Assembly (NCBI RefSeq): GCF_000004075.3
Contig: NC_026659.2
Coordinates: 5,394,001-5,458,000 of the forward strand
Length of the DNA stretch: 64,000 bases
Direction of reading: 5' to 3'
DNA from: Cucumis sativus
Lineage: Eukaryota > Streptophyta > Magnoliopsida > Cucurbitales > Cucurbitaceae
Part shown: one piece after another, positions 46,450 to 56,599 of the stretch
Layout: every line of letters begins with the position of its first letter
Position numbering within the stretch: position 1 is the first letter of the stretch
Translations under genes and position numbers: made by a program
Notes under the pieces: generated by a model
What the model was told of the DNA's origin: nothing
What the model saw: only the letters and a program-made list of their open reading frames with translations
The model's database searches: none

Positions 46450-47130
46450 AGAAAACGTACAAATGAAGGAAAACATATTTTTTTATTAGGATTATTTTTT
46501 ATGTCGCATAATTTATGCCGTTAATTAACGATGCAAAAATTGTGTCAAGATAACTCAATTTGTGTCATGAAAAATTTTGCATTTTTTTTTAACAACACAT
46601 TTTATTCTCTCTCGCTCCTTTGTTCTTGATTTCAAGTGACATTAAAATTCATATTTCTAAATAAATTTATTCAACAGCAATGGCTAGATTGGTGGGTTCG
46701 ACGATAAAGGCTTGTTGTGGCGACAACGACGATAGTGGCTGGAGTGTAGAATTGATAGCTGCGGGTGGTAGAAAATTGGAAGGGAGGGGTGTTCTTTGTA
46801 ATGACTTGATAGCCCACTTAGTTGAGAATTTTTTTTGTGTTTTTGGTAGAGAGAGAAAAAAGAATTGCTTTCAGGCTTCGTTGGACGGCAACTTTTTTTA
46901 CTTGAGAGAAAATTTGGAGTTTTTATTTAGTTTTAATTGTGTGAGGGAGGAGAATTCAAAAAATTTGAAATTTTGGGTTTTTTCATTTGAAAATTTGTTA
47001 ATGACACAAAAAATTTGTCATTAATTAACTACACAAAAAATTGTGTCAAAAAACAATCCTTATTTTTATTTTCAATGACGACACAATGTTTTTATTAGTA
47101 GTGTCATTTAAAACTCTTTTTTTAGTAGTG
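46450..47130. mobile_element. Non-autonomous CACTA-type element, right part
   Basis: Ends TTTTTTTAGTAGTG at 47130, the complement of a CACTACTAAAAA terminus. Subterminal repeats surround the core: GTTAATTAACGATGCAAAAA and TTGTGTCA on the left (46520-46570), ATTAATTAACTACACAAAAA and TTGTGTCA on the right (47015-47050), plus ACGACACAA. The left terminus itself was not found. A 114-codon frame (46680-47024, MARLVGSTIKACCGDNDDSGW...) lies inside; its product is unknown. Different family from the CACTACAAGAAA ends at 12808 and 13854. Confidence 0.55.
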
Positions 47131-49098
47131 TGATGTGACATTTATGAATGTAATTTCAATCTCACCATAATTGTTTAGATATCTACGATCTACCGTAGTG
47201 GTTTTTTTATTACAAATGTATAACATTTTCCTTTTTCCATAACGTTATTAAACTTTTTGATCTAGACATTGTATGGACTGAATTGAATTGTTGTTGCTTG
47301 AAAAAAAAAACATATTACATTTTGTATATTAGGTGTTAGATTTTTTGACAAATATGAAATTAATTTTATTTTTATTTAAAGAAATGTGAAATATTTTCCT
47401 TTTGTTTAAGATCATTTATCAATATCTTTTAATAAGAAGTTAAAAAATCTTCCTTAAATATCTCTTTTAAAGAAAAATATATTTATCATATTTAGAAATA
47501 TTTTATTATAAATTCTTATTTTTTTTGGCTCTTTAAAAGGAAAAAGCTCTATAAACGTAAAATTATTCTTCACAATAGTGTTCAATTGTTTATATTTTTA
47601 GTGAAGAATTTGTACAAAGATAAACCGGTTACTTTCTGCATTATGACAAATTATTAAAGATCGTCAAGGGATTTGACATAGTATCAATGGATAAGAAATG
47701 TGAATGAAGACTGAGATGATTGTATGTAACTATACGGTTAAGCTATGGTGATAACTCGTTAATGTAACTTTAGGGTTAAGTTACAAACTTTTGAATCTCA
47801 ATAATATTTCTTTTATGAGCAAAGAAGCTCCCTAAATGTAGGTTGTATTTACCAAACTTGTTTACCAAAGTTCACTGTATTATTTCTATAGTTAAATACT
47901 TTATTGTTAAAGGACATTTAACCTTATCTCACCTGTTTTTAGTTAAGTAAATTGTTGTATAAATATAGTTTTAAGAAATAAATATGATAAGCTTAAAAAT
48001 AAACTATATTTAAATCTTAATAAATAATATTATTAACAATTAGATTAGAATTAAGAAAGAAGTGATAAACAATCCAATTTAACTTTTTAGTTTTTTATAT
48101 ATATTTCTCAACGGAGGTTTTATGAATCTCTCTTCCTTTAAGGTTAACCCGACATGACAAAGTTGCTTCGAGATCACCCCAAGTTTTAAAACTCAAAACA
48201 AAGTTCCTTTAAGATCGAGTAACTTTAGCTCGAGTTTCAAAGCTTTTACATATATATATACATAACTGGATCAGGTTGGGTTAATTTGACCATTATTTGC
48301 ACAACCCGGGACTCGACTCAAGTTTTTTTTTCCTCCAATTTTCTAACTCAAGTCACCCTTACGGCTTGAGTTGGATAGTTCGAGTTGGTCAGATTACGAC
48401 TTTTTTGGACACTCCTAATTTCATGGTTCTTGTTATAGAATTTAAAAAAAAAACTTTTTTATTATAATAATTATATGTATTTATTTATTACAAAATGTTA
48501 CAAATCATTTGTTTCTCACGTTACAAATAATTTATATTTTTTAAGTTACGGAATTTAGAAAATCAAACTTAATTATTTTGTTGGAATGAAATATGGTTAC
48601 AAAATAATGTTAAATGTTTTAAATGATTTTTAAAAATATTATTCATCCACATTGTTTAGTTGTCAAATATTGAAACGGTAAATTAAAATAATTATTTATT
48701 ACAAACCAAATTAAAAAATTATATTTTTTTTATTACAAATAATATAAAAAGGGGTGAGAATTTTCTTTCATTAGTTTTTTTAAAGAAGTAAATTAAAGGA
48801 TGGAACTTGATTGATATTAATACAAAAAAAAATGACAATACTTATGTGTGACTTTTTTATAAATTAAAACAATAACTTTAAGATTGAGATTAATGTAATA
48901 TTGTAAACTTCTATAGGATTTGACTCGTGGTAAAATCCTAAAAATATATATATGATTCTTTATTAAGTCTATCTTTAACATAGCAAAGATAAGGATATAG
49001 ACCATAATTTGTTGCCTTTTCTTTTATATATATATATTCGTGGGTCCTTTTCAAAAGTGAGAAATTAATTTTAATTCCATTTTGCATGGTGTGTGTGT
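47131..49098. other. AT-rich intergenic region before sHSP 4
   Basis: Mostly low-complexity A/T DNA. Around 48120-48420 a less AT-rich stretch with GGTTGGGTTAATTTGACC and ACTCGAGTT-type words looks like an old dispersed repeat, family unknown. No gene. Confidence 0.5.
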
Positions 49099-49130
49099 AG
49101 AAGGTTGGAGAATATTATGGAATATTTCTA
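49099..49130 (+). promoter_or_regulatory. Heat-shock element of sHSP 4
   Basis: AGAAG GTTGG AGAAT ATTAT GGAAT ATTTC: six units in the regular GAA/TT pattern, about 80 bases upstream of the TATA box and 230 bases before the start codon. First ten bases identical to the HSE of sHSP 1. Confidence 0.75.
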
Positions 49131-49206
49131 ACCTAAATAAAGGAGAAAAGAAAACGAATGAAAAGCTCAGAAAAGTCTGGAAATATCTCAAATTCTCTAT
49201 TTCCAT

Positions 49207-49216
49207 CCTATTTAAG
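49207..49216 (+). promoter_or_regulatory. TATA box of sHSP 4
   Basis: CCTATTTAAG about 115 bases before the start codon, consistent with the spacing in sHSP 1 and sHSP 3. Confidence 0.55.
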
Positions 49217-49328
49217 TCCTTCGTATTACCCCGTCGTAGGCAGCAAACAATAACTCATATATTTCACTCAGCCATTCACATTTACCCACTCTTTTCACAG
49301 CCAATCTTTCAAAGAAACCAACAACACC

Positions 49329-49799
49329 ATGTCACTCATTCCAAGCTTTTTCGGTGGTCGCCGCACCAACGTCTTCGACCCCTTTTCATTAGACGCATGG
49401 GATCCATTCCAAGGCTTCTCATTCTCTAATTCACTGTCTAATCTTCCTTCCTCTGCTTTTGCCAACACTCGCATCGACTGGAAGGAGACCCCACAAGCCC
49501 ACATCTTCACAGCCGATCTTCCTGGAATCAACAAACAAGAAGTCAAAGTTGAGGTTCAAGAAGGCAGGGTTCTGCAGATCAGTGGAGAGAGAAGCAAAGA
49601 ACAGGAAGAGAAGAACGACAAATGGCATAGGATTGAACGAAGCAGTGGGCAGTTCGTGAGGAGATTCAGGCTGCCTGAGAATGCCAAAGTTGATGAGGTG
49701 AAAGCCAGTATGGAGAATGGAGTTCTCACGGTGACAGTGCCTAAAGTGGAAGAGAAGAAGCCTGAAATAATTAAATCAATTGAAATCACTGATCACTAA
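49329..49799 (+). CDS. Class I small heat-shock protein 4
   Basis: Single exon, 156 residues, start [27 protein letters not shown], a textbook class I N-terminus. The alpha-crystallin domain runs from [17 protein letters not shown] to GVLTVTVPK. The C-terminus [13 protein letters not shown] keeps I-x-I but carries one extra Ile and a longer tail than its neighbours. Separated from the other three genes by the solo LTR and the CACTA element, about 6.4 kb from sHSP 3. Best promoter of the group (HSE plus TATA box), so strong heat induction is expected. Confidence 0.95.
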   Translation: MSLIPSFFGGRRTNVFDPFSLDAWDPFQGFSFSNSLSNLPSSAFANTRIDWKETPQAHIFTADLPGINKQEVKVEVQEGRVLQISGERSKEQEEKNDKWHRIERSSGQFVRRFRLPENAKVDEVKASMENGVLTVTVPKVEEKKPEIIKSIEITDH

Positions 49800-52700
49800 A
49801 GCTCTCTGTGTTTGTGTGTTTTGTCCAATCTGATCTTATGGTTGAAAGTGTCGTTTGGTTCTTTAGTAATGAAATAAAAAGGCATGTCGTCCCTTTCAGT
49901 AATTATGGTTGTGTAGCTAATTATGAGGTAAATATATTGTATTTTAAAGCTTCAAGTTCAAACTGTTTGATGTAAAATTCTTTGGAAAAGAAAAAGAAGA
50001 AAGTATATATTAATATTATGTTTACAAATGGCATATCTCATCTCCTCTTTTGTGTTGTGAGTTCGGACTTCGAAGAGTATAATATCTTAAAAAAAAAAGA
50101 AGAAAAAGAAACTACCCTTCATCCAATCTCCTCCATCTTCATCTCCTTCTTCACCTTTCCGGTTTCTTCTCCTTCTCCGGTTTCTTCTCCTTCACTTATT
50201 TTTATAAATTTCTTTCAAATAGCTATGACAAAGTTCTCACTTTTTTTTAATATTTTTTATTTTAGATCTGTTATTATTTTTATTTTAGATTTGTTATTAT
50301 TTTTAAATTATTCTTGGATAACTTATTTCTTCTTTTTCAATCTCCTAATCGTCTATATTTGTTCTTCTACTTTTTAAGATTCTAATAATTCTTTTTTCTC
50401 CAATTTTATATATGAATATTACGACAGTAGAAACATTAAGAATATATAGAATATGTTTATTAAGGGTGTATTAAATGTATCAAATTTATTAAGTATATTA
50501 AAGCAAATGATGTGTATTAAGTTTTATTTAATTCATGGAGAAAGCATAACAACCAATTTTGTAAATCTAAAAGTGGTGTGTCCATAAATTAAATAATTTC
50601 CTGACACAAGAAACAATTTTTCTTTGGGTGCCTTTCAATAAAAAAAAATTCCTTTTTCTTTGGGTGCCCTTCGTGGCTGTTCATCTTTTGTTGGACATTT
50701 AATAACATTTCTTTTACCTTTACAAATGTTTTCTTGTCTCTATCATTGAGCGTCCAACACTATATTAGGATCTTCATCTTCATTCACTTATACAATAAGG
50801 AAACCATCTTTTAGTTCTTATGTTTATCTCCTCTCCCTCTCCCTCTCTATTCATACGTATTATCTTGTTTTTCAAGTGTTTGTCGAGCAAATATCATTAC
50901 AAGGATGTTTGGTATTCTAATTAGTTTCTATAGTTTCAATCGAATTGGTTATCTTATCTTGTGGACGTATGTGCTAGTTACTATTTGTTTGCATTTTCAG
51001 AAAAAGTTGTGATACATTTTAAAGAGAGTGTGATCCGCGATTCAACATTTTATTAACAAGTTTTTGTTTTGTAGCTTTTGACCCACATAGTTGAGGCTTC
51101 CAATCTTCAAAAATAGTAGAAACAAAAGTTTCTCTTCCTCGGTAAGAACTCAAGTGTAATTTTTGAAAAAATTAAATATAAAGTTATCTTTTTACCTTTT
51201 GTTTTTGTCTCATCTTTTCAACTCCTTTCTAAGCTGTCATTTTCATTTTATTAATTGTACTTTGTTTATCTTTGTATGGTTCACCGAGGGAGAAAGGAAG
51301 AAGAAAGAAGGGTTTCAAAAATGGAGTTTCTTAAGGAAGATGAAGGGATGAGAAAATGAACAAAATGAAGTTTACAGTGGTTTACCACATCGCCTACATC
51401 CACTGTTCAAGGTAAAATTCCTTTTATTATATTCAATATTCATTTAGAAAGTAGATTCAAGACAGATATGAATATATTTTTCATATTACATCTCCTATAT
51501 ATTTTCTCTTTAGGCTACAAGACTTTCATTAGTTATTTTGTTGATAACTTAATTATTTCATTTCTTTAACATTTGCAGAAGTTGAAACCCTTTTGCAGAA
51601 GGTAGTTCATCAACAAATTTCAACATCCAAGTTCTACGTGTCCGACTCTAGACGACCACATTACTAACTAGGCGATGAGATCTAGGCGTCCTATTTCAAG
51701 CTACGAGTTCTTGGCCGCATTCTTTAGGCATCCAGTTTCTACTTCCAAATGTTCATCAACTTTTGCTACCAGTCGTTGAGATTAACATATCTTGCTAGAT
51801 GTCCAACAATTATACCAACACTTTTAAGATAAATCCTTCTACACTATTTGTGGTGGTTAGAGCATGAAATATCGATGTTTTGTCTATCGATCTCCACACT
51901 CAATTCAAAGTCGTAATGTTTGAGGTCAAGGTCAGAAAATGTATTTTCCATCCTCGTCCTCGCTTAGTGAACTAGGAGAAAATTAATCACGCTTCCTCTC
52001 CCATTCTTCGTCCAAAATGGGATTGGTCCTGTAAGATTCCAGTCCTACAGAGTAAATGGACATCTCTACCAATATTTGAAACATGACAAATTTTGATAGG
52101 CTTGGACAAATTATATTTGAAATTTTTTTTAAAATATTATATTTATGATAATACTTTGAATTTAATTGTTATATTTGCAACTATTCAGTTTTTATAAAAT
52201 GAAACTAACAAGTACTTTAAGCAATGTTGTTATTTTAACCTTTTATGTTACACATAGTTTTGGACAAAAAGGTATTAAAAAGAAAAATGGAAGGAGAAAA
52301 AGTTGAACCCAATATGAGAGGGATTGAGAATAATACCTACGGCAATCAAACTATTAGAACAAGGAATTAAACTCAATTTGTTACTTATCATGATAGGAAT
52401 ATTTAAGAACAATGTAGTTTTATATAATAAATTAATAATAGATTAATATATCATTAGATGATGTTTGAAAGTATGAATGGGAATGATAGTATAATATTAA
52501 AATTTTCTCCATTTTAGTGTAATTAGGTTGGAAAAGTTGAATATGTGTTATGTAGACTAAAATGTCTTTTGAATCAAACCTATTGATTTAGGAGTAGTGA
52601 GATATTTAGATGCAAAGTCCTATACCAGATTAAGATCATATTAGCATATGATCGAAAAACAATGGCATATTTCATTGAACACAAGAGTGAATCAAGTGCA

Positions 52701-54265
52701 TTCTTAGAACAACGTTTACTATGTTTCTTAGTTTTTTGTATTTTCAACTAAAAAAGGTAAGTTCTTGTTAGTGACTCATGAATCGCATACGTTGTTTTAT
52801 GAGTATATAATATGAGTGATAGTTTATTATTTCGTATCAACCAAAGAATCAAACCCAAAGAAATGATCGAAATCAATATCAATATCCCATAAATAATAAA
52901 AGTAATGGATTATTGGTTGTTTGGTTTAATTTCAGTTTGGTTCACAGTTTTATGAATTTTAGATTTTTCTTCCAATTTTTTTTTTTTATTTTCACTTTTT
53001 CTAATGGACACTTTTGGCTAATTTTAAACTAAAATTGAGTCTACTTTTTCTATATATTGAAATATGACATTTTTTTTTCTTTAACATTTTTCTAAATAAA
53101 ACAACATTCACACTTCATAATAATTTGTCCTTTTTCTAAACATCAAATGTAAAAGATGCCTAATGCTATAATTTACTTTTAAGAGAATATATATATGTCC
53201 TCAATTTGTTTCTAGTTTTGATTAAGTCTTTGAATAAAACCTCCATTGAGATGTCAATATATATCAATTATCATCAACATTTTATATTTACAAATATATC
53301 CATATCAATACTAACACCAAGTTGATGGTTGCATTTCAAAGTATTATGTTTGAAATAACAAATTTACCATTCTAACCTGCATGTGTGAATCAAACGAATT
53401 ATATCACATCTTGACATGATTAATATAGGTAAGCTTGAAATATAAACATCAAATCTTGATCTTCTACTCCTTGGAAAGAGAAAAGAGTTGGGTGGTTTGC
53501 AACTCGAAAGAATTTATTTACAAATATACCAATGTCCAGTCGTAAAAGGTAAATTGATTAATCAAAATGCTTAAAGTCACAATTATCATGAGGTTGTCAG
53601 ATTTTTGTCTTACCATATTTTTGTCAAAACTCTTATGGAGGTCGTCAAGCTCTTAATTCAAAGGCAAGTGACTTTAACTAGACTAAGAATGTACCGATTG
53701 ATACATTGTGACTGTTGTCAACGATCTTCCTTTTCTATTTCATTTGCTTTTATAGATTGTATTGCCTCGTTGTTTAGTTTACGTCATTATGTTTGTTCTA
53801 CATATCCCTCTAGGTTGTTCTTTGGTCTTTCATAAAAGATGTTGATTTTATTTGGTCTTTTTTGTGCATGTGTGTGGATGTCCTCCCTTATTGGACAGGT
53901 TGACAAATTGTAATCATTATATTTATACTGTGTTGATTCATTTCCATCTTCAAAATATATACATAAATAGTAAAATATTTCGTTATCTAACGACTTATAC
54001 TTTATAAAAAGATTGAGTACGATTAACATATCAATTCTTTATTTACTTTTTTTTTTTTTTTTGGAAATATCACTTTTTTTTTATTATTTTTAAAAAAATG
54101 TGCATATTTTTTTTAAAAAATGGCAGTTTTTAAAGTATAAATTTCAGAAATAAGTTGAAGATATCCACAAATGAATGTAAATTATTTATGTTGTTAAACT
54201 TAACCCTATCATAAAAATTTACAAAATAAACAGAAAACTCAAAAGAGCTGGTGGACCAAGCTAGA
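49800..54265. other. Long intergenic region
   Basis: No gene supported. Short pyrimidine-rich repeats (CCGGTTTCTTCTCCTTCT twice near 50160-50190). A more balanced stretch at 51590-52080 (GTGTCCGACTCTAGACGACC...) may be an eroded LTR or transposon piece but matches nothing I know. Elsewhere AT-rich, with homopolymer A or T runs near 52975 and 54040-54110. Confidence 0.45.
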
Positions 54266-54305
54266 GGCCCAAAGCCCAATATAGAGCCCCCCAATCTAAA
54301 GCCCA
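54266..54305 (+). promoter_or_regulatory. Site II motifs of the RPL35A promoter
   Basis: GGCCCA (54266), AGCCCA (54273) and AGCCCA (54300), i.e. TGGGCC/TGGGCT on the other strand, about 90-130 bases before the start codon. Such site II clusters (bound by TCP factors) are typical of plant ribosomal protein genes. Confidence 0.65.
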
Positions 54306-54393
54306 CATAAAGACATTTATAAGACTGGAGAATTAGGTTTTAGACCTCATCGGCCGTCAAACACTCCATAGCTGAAGCAGAAACCCGCCGAAG

Positions 54394-55072
54394 ATGGTGA
54401 AGGGAAGGCAAGGAGAGAGAGTCAGGTTTGTAATCTAAACCTTCAAAAATTCGATTCTTCAACTTCATTTTCAATGATTCTAACCTAAAATTGTTTTATT
54501 GTTCTTCCGCTTTTGTTTCTTGTTGGAACCAGACTCTACACCAGGGGAACAATTCTCGGCTACAAGAGGTAGTTAAGCATTACTATATATTAACTCTATT
54601 CATTCATTCGACTTTGAACAATACTGGAATATGAATCTGTATAGAGTATTATCAATTTAGTTTGTCATTTGTTTGAAAGCTAAAGATGATTGGTGTGGTG
54701 CTTAGGTCGAAGTCGAACCAGTACCCAAACACTTCTTTACTCCAGATCGAGGGTGTTAATTCTAAGGATGAGGTTTCTTGGTACCAAGGGAAACGATTGG
54801 CATATATTTACAAGGCTAAAGTGAAGAAGAATGGATCCCATTATCGTTGCATTTGGGGCAAAGTAGCAAGACCTCATGGTAACAGTGGCATCGTTAGAGC
54901 GAAGTTCAAGTCTAATCTCCCACCAAAGTCCATGGTATATAAAATAGAACACTATCTCATGTGTTAGCGTCAGACCTCTCTCTATCTTGGGTTTAACAAG
55001 TTTTTTTTTTTTTTTTTTACTTTTCTGTAGGGTGACAGGGTCAGAGTATTCATGTACCCCAGCAACATTTGA
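54394..55072 (+). CDS. RPL35A: 60S ribosomal protein L35a (eL33)
   Basis: Four coding exons, 54394-54425, 54533-54568, 54706-54934 and 55031-55072, all GT-AG, give 112 residues, the normal plant length. The protein begins [20 protein letters not shown] and contains [20 protein letters not shown], a lysine-rich [20 protein letters not shown], and ends [13 protein letters not shown]. It is a structural protein of the large cytosolic ribosomal subunit. The stop is followed at once by GAG|GTAACT, the donor of a 3' UTR intron whose acceptor lies at 56329-56330. Housekeeping promoter with site II motifs. Intact. Confidence 0.96.
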
Positions 55073-55073
55073 G

Positions 55074-56330
55074 GTAACTAGTTTCTTTATGTGCTGGAAA
55101 CTTCTACATTTTTATATTTTTTCATTCTTTTCCCCCTCATGTTTGTATTAATGCTGTTCAATGTGTTCATTATGGGTTGTCTTTTGTGTTAAAGTGCGCT
55201 AGTCTAGTTTTCTAACTTTGATGGTACGAAATTGGTAGTTGAATTGCAATGTTCACCAATATGGGTTTGCTTTATGCGTTCACTAAATGCCTCACCAGTA
55301 GGTGGTTGCTTGCTATCAAATAATTTAGGGATTTTGATTAAGTAGTTTCTTTGTTTTAACCAATATGGGAATCCAGATTTTGTTCAGTAATCAATAATTC
55401 ATTGAAATTTGACTGATTATGTGAATCGTGACTGCCTGCGCATGTGCATTCTATAATGTTTAATAGTTATGTTTGGACATGGGCCATTATGGTGTTTTCT
55501 TCATTGGTAGTTGCCAATTTCTTGTGGATAATGCCATCTTGCTGTGATTATGTTGAAACGAACATGTTATCTAGCAGTCCCACCTTGACTTAGGATCTAA
55601 ATTTTGTCTTGATTTCTTGTTTGTTTGTGTTTTGATAATGTTGAATTTATCTGATTGCAATAGTTTCAAGTTAATTTGTGGGTGAAGTGCGAACAGTATA
55701 AGTAAAGACTGTGAACTGCATAACGTCCGTTGTACCCTTCTTCTATGGGTCTGTCTCAGAAAGTATAAAATTTTCCAATTAGATAATTTAAACATCATGT
55801 TTAAACCTTCATCTTGACTTTCTCTTTTCAATATAATTTTCTTCTATTTTTCTCAAGTAATTTTTATACATACGTGTTGTCTGTGAAGTAGTTGATTGGA
55901 CGTTAAAATGTTTTGAAATGTTGTCTATTATATACCCTATGAGTAATTTGAGTGTAAAATAACTTTGGTGGATTCTTTTTCTTATCTTAGGATAGTGGTA
56001 AATAAACGACTTAAGTTTGATGAGGGCTTTGAGGGAATGATCGAGTTTAACTGATGGTGGCTGCATACCTAGTATTTAATATCCTATAGTTTTCTTGACC
56101 TAAAAGTTGTAGGTTCAGGTGGGATGTTCTAAAATTAGTCTGAGTGGCTTCAACACTAACACTCACCATTATTGAAGAAAAAGGCAAACCATTTTTTTTT
56201 AGTATATTTTTCAAGTGGCATATTTTTCTGGTTTGTTGACTACATTGCACGATCTATGTTTCTATTTCAAAATTGAATATTTAATTACATATGTTCATTT
56301 TTATTAACAGATGCTTATTTTGTCTTTGCA
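55074..56330 (+). other. Intron in the 3' UTR of RPL35A
   Basis: Donor GTAACT lies one base after the stop TGA; acceptor TTTGCAG is at 56324-56330. The 3' UTR resumes with CCTGGAGAACGGGATTG. About 1.26 kb, no open frame of note. Because the junction is within a few bases of the stop, it should not trigger nonsense-mediated decay. Confidence 0.6.
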
Positions 56331-56599
56331 GCCTGGAGAACGGGATTGAAACAAGTGTTCGCTACATGAAGGGATTTAAATTTTTATTATATTTTGTGAG
56401 CTAAGATAGAAGCATTTTACGTTTCTGAACTGAGTCATTTTTTGCTGTTTAGGTAATGTTTAACACCCGAGTAGTTAAAACAGAATTATAGAACCATTTG
56501 TGTTGAGGATTGTCATGTGTTTAAGTGAATTGCACTTCTATCAAGTGGTTTTTCCGTATTAAAAGTCTCTATGCACATGCACTTCTTTAGCTATTATGA

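Noticed and set aside
49982-50377. 131-codon frame after sHSP 4
   Set aside because: Phe/Ser/Leu-rich low-complexity translation of TTCTCC and TTTTA tracts.
51590-52080. Possible LTR or gene remnant
   Set aside because: Composition differs from its surroundings but I could find no ends, frame or motif to support a call.
53605-53835. 76-codon frame
   Set aside because: No similarity, no splice or promoter context.
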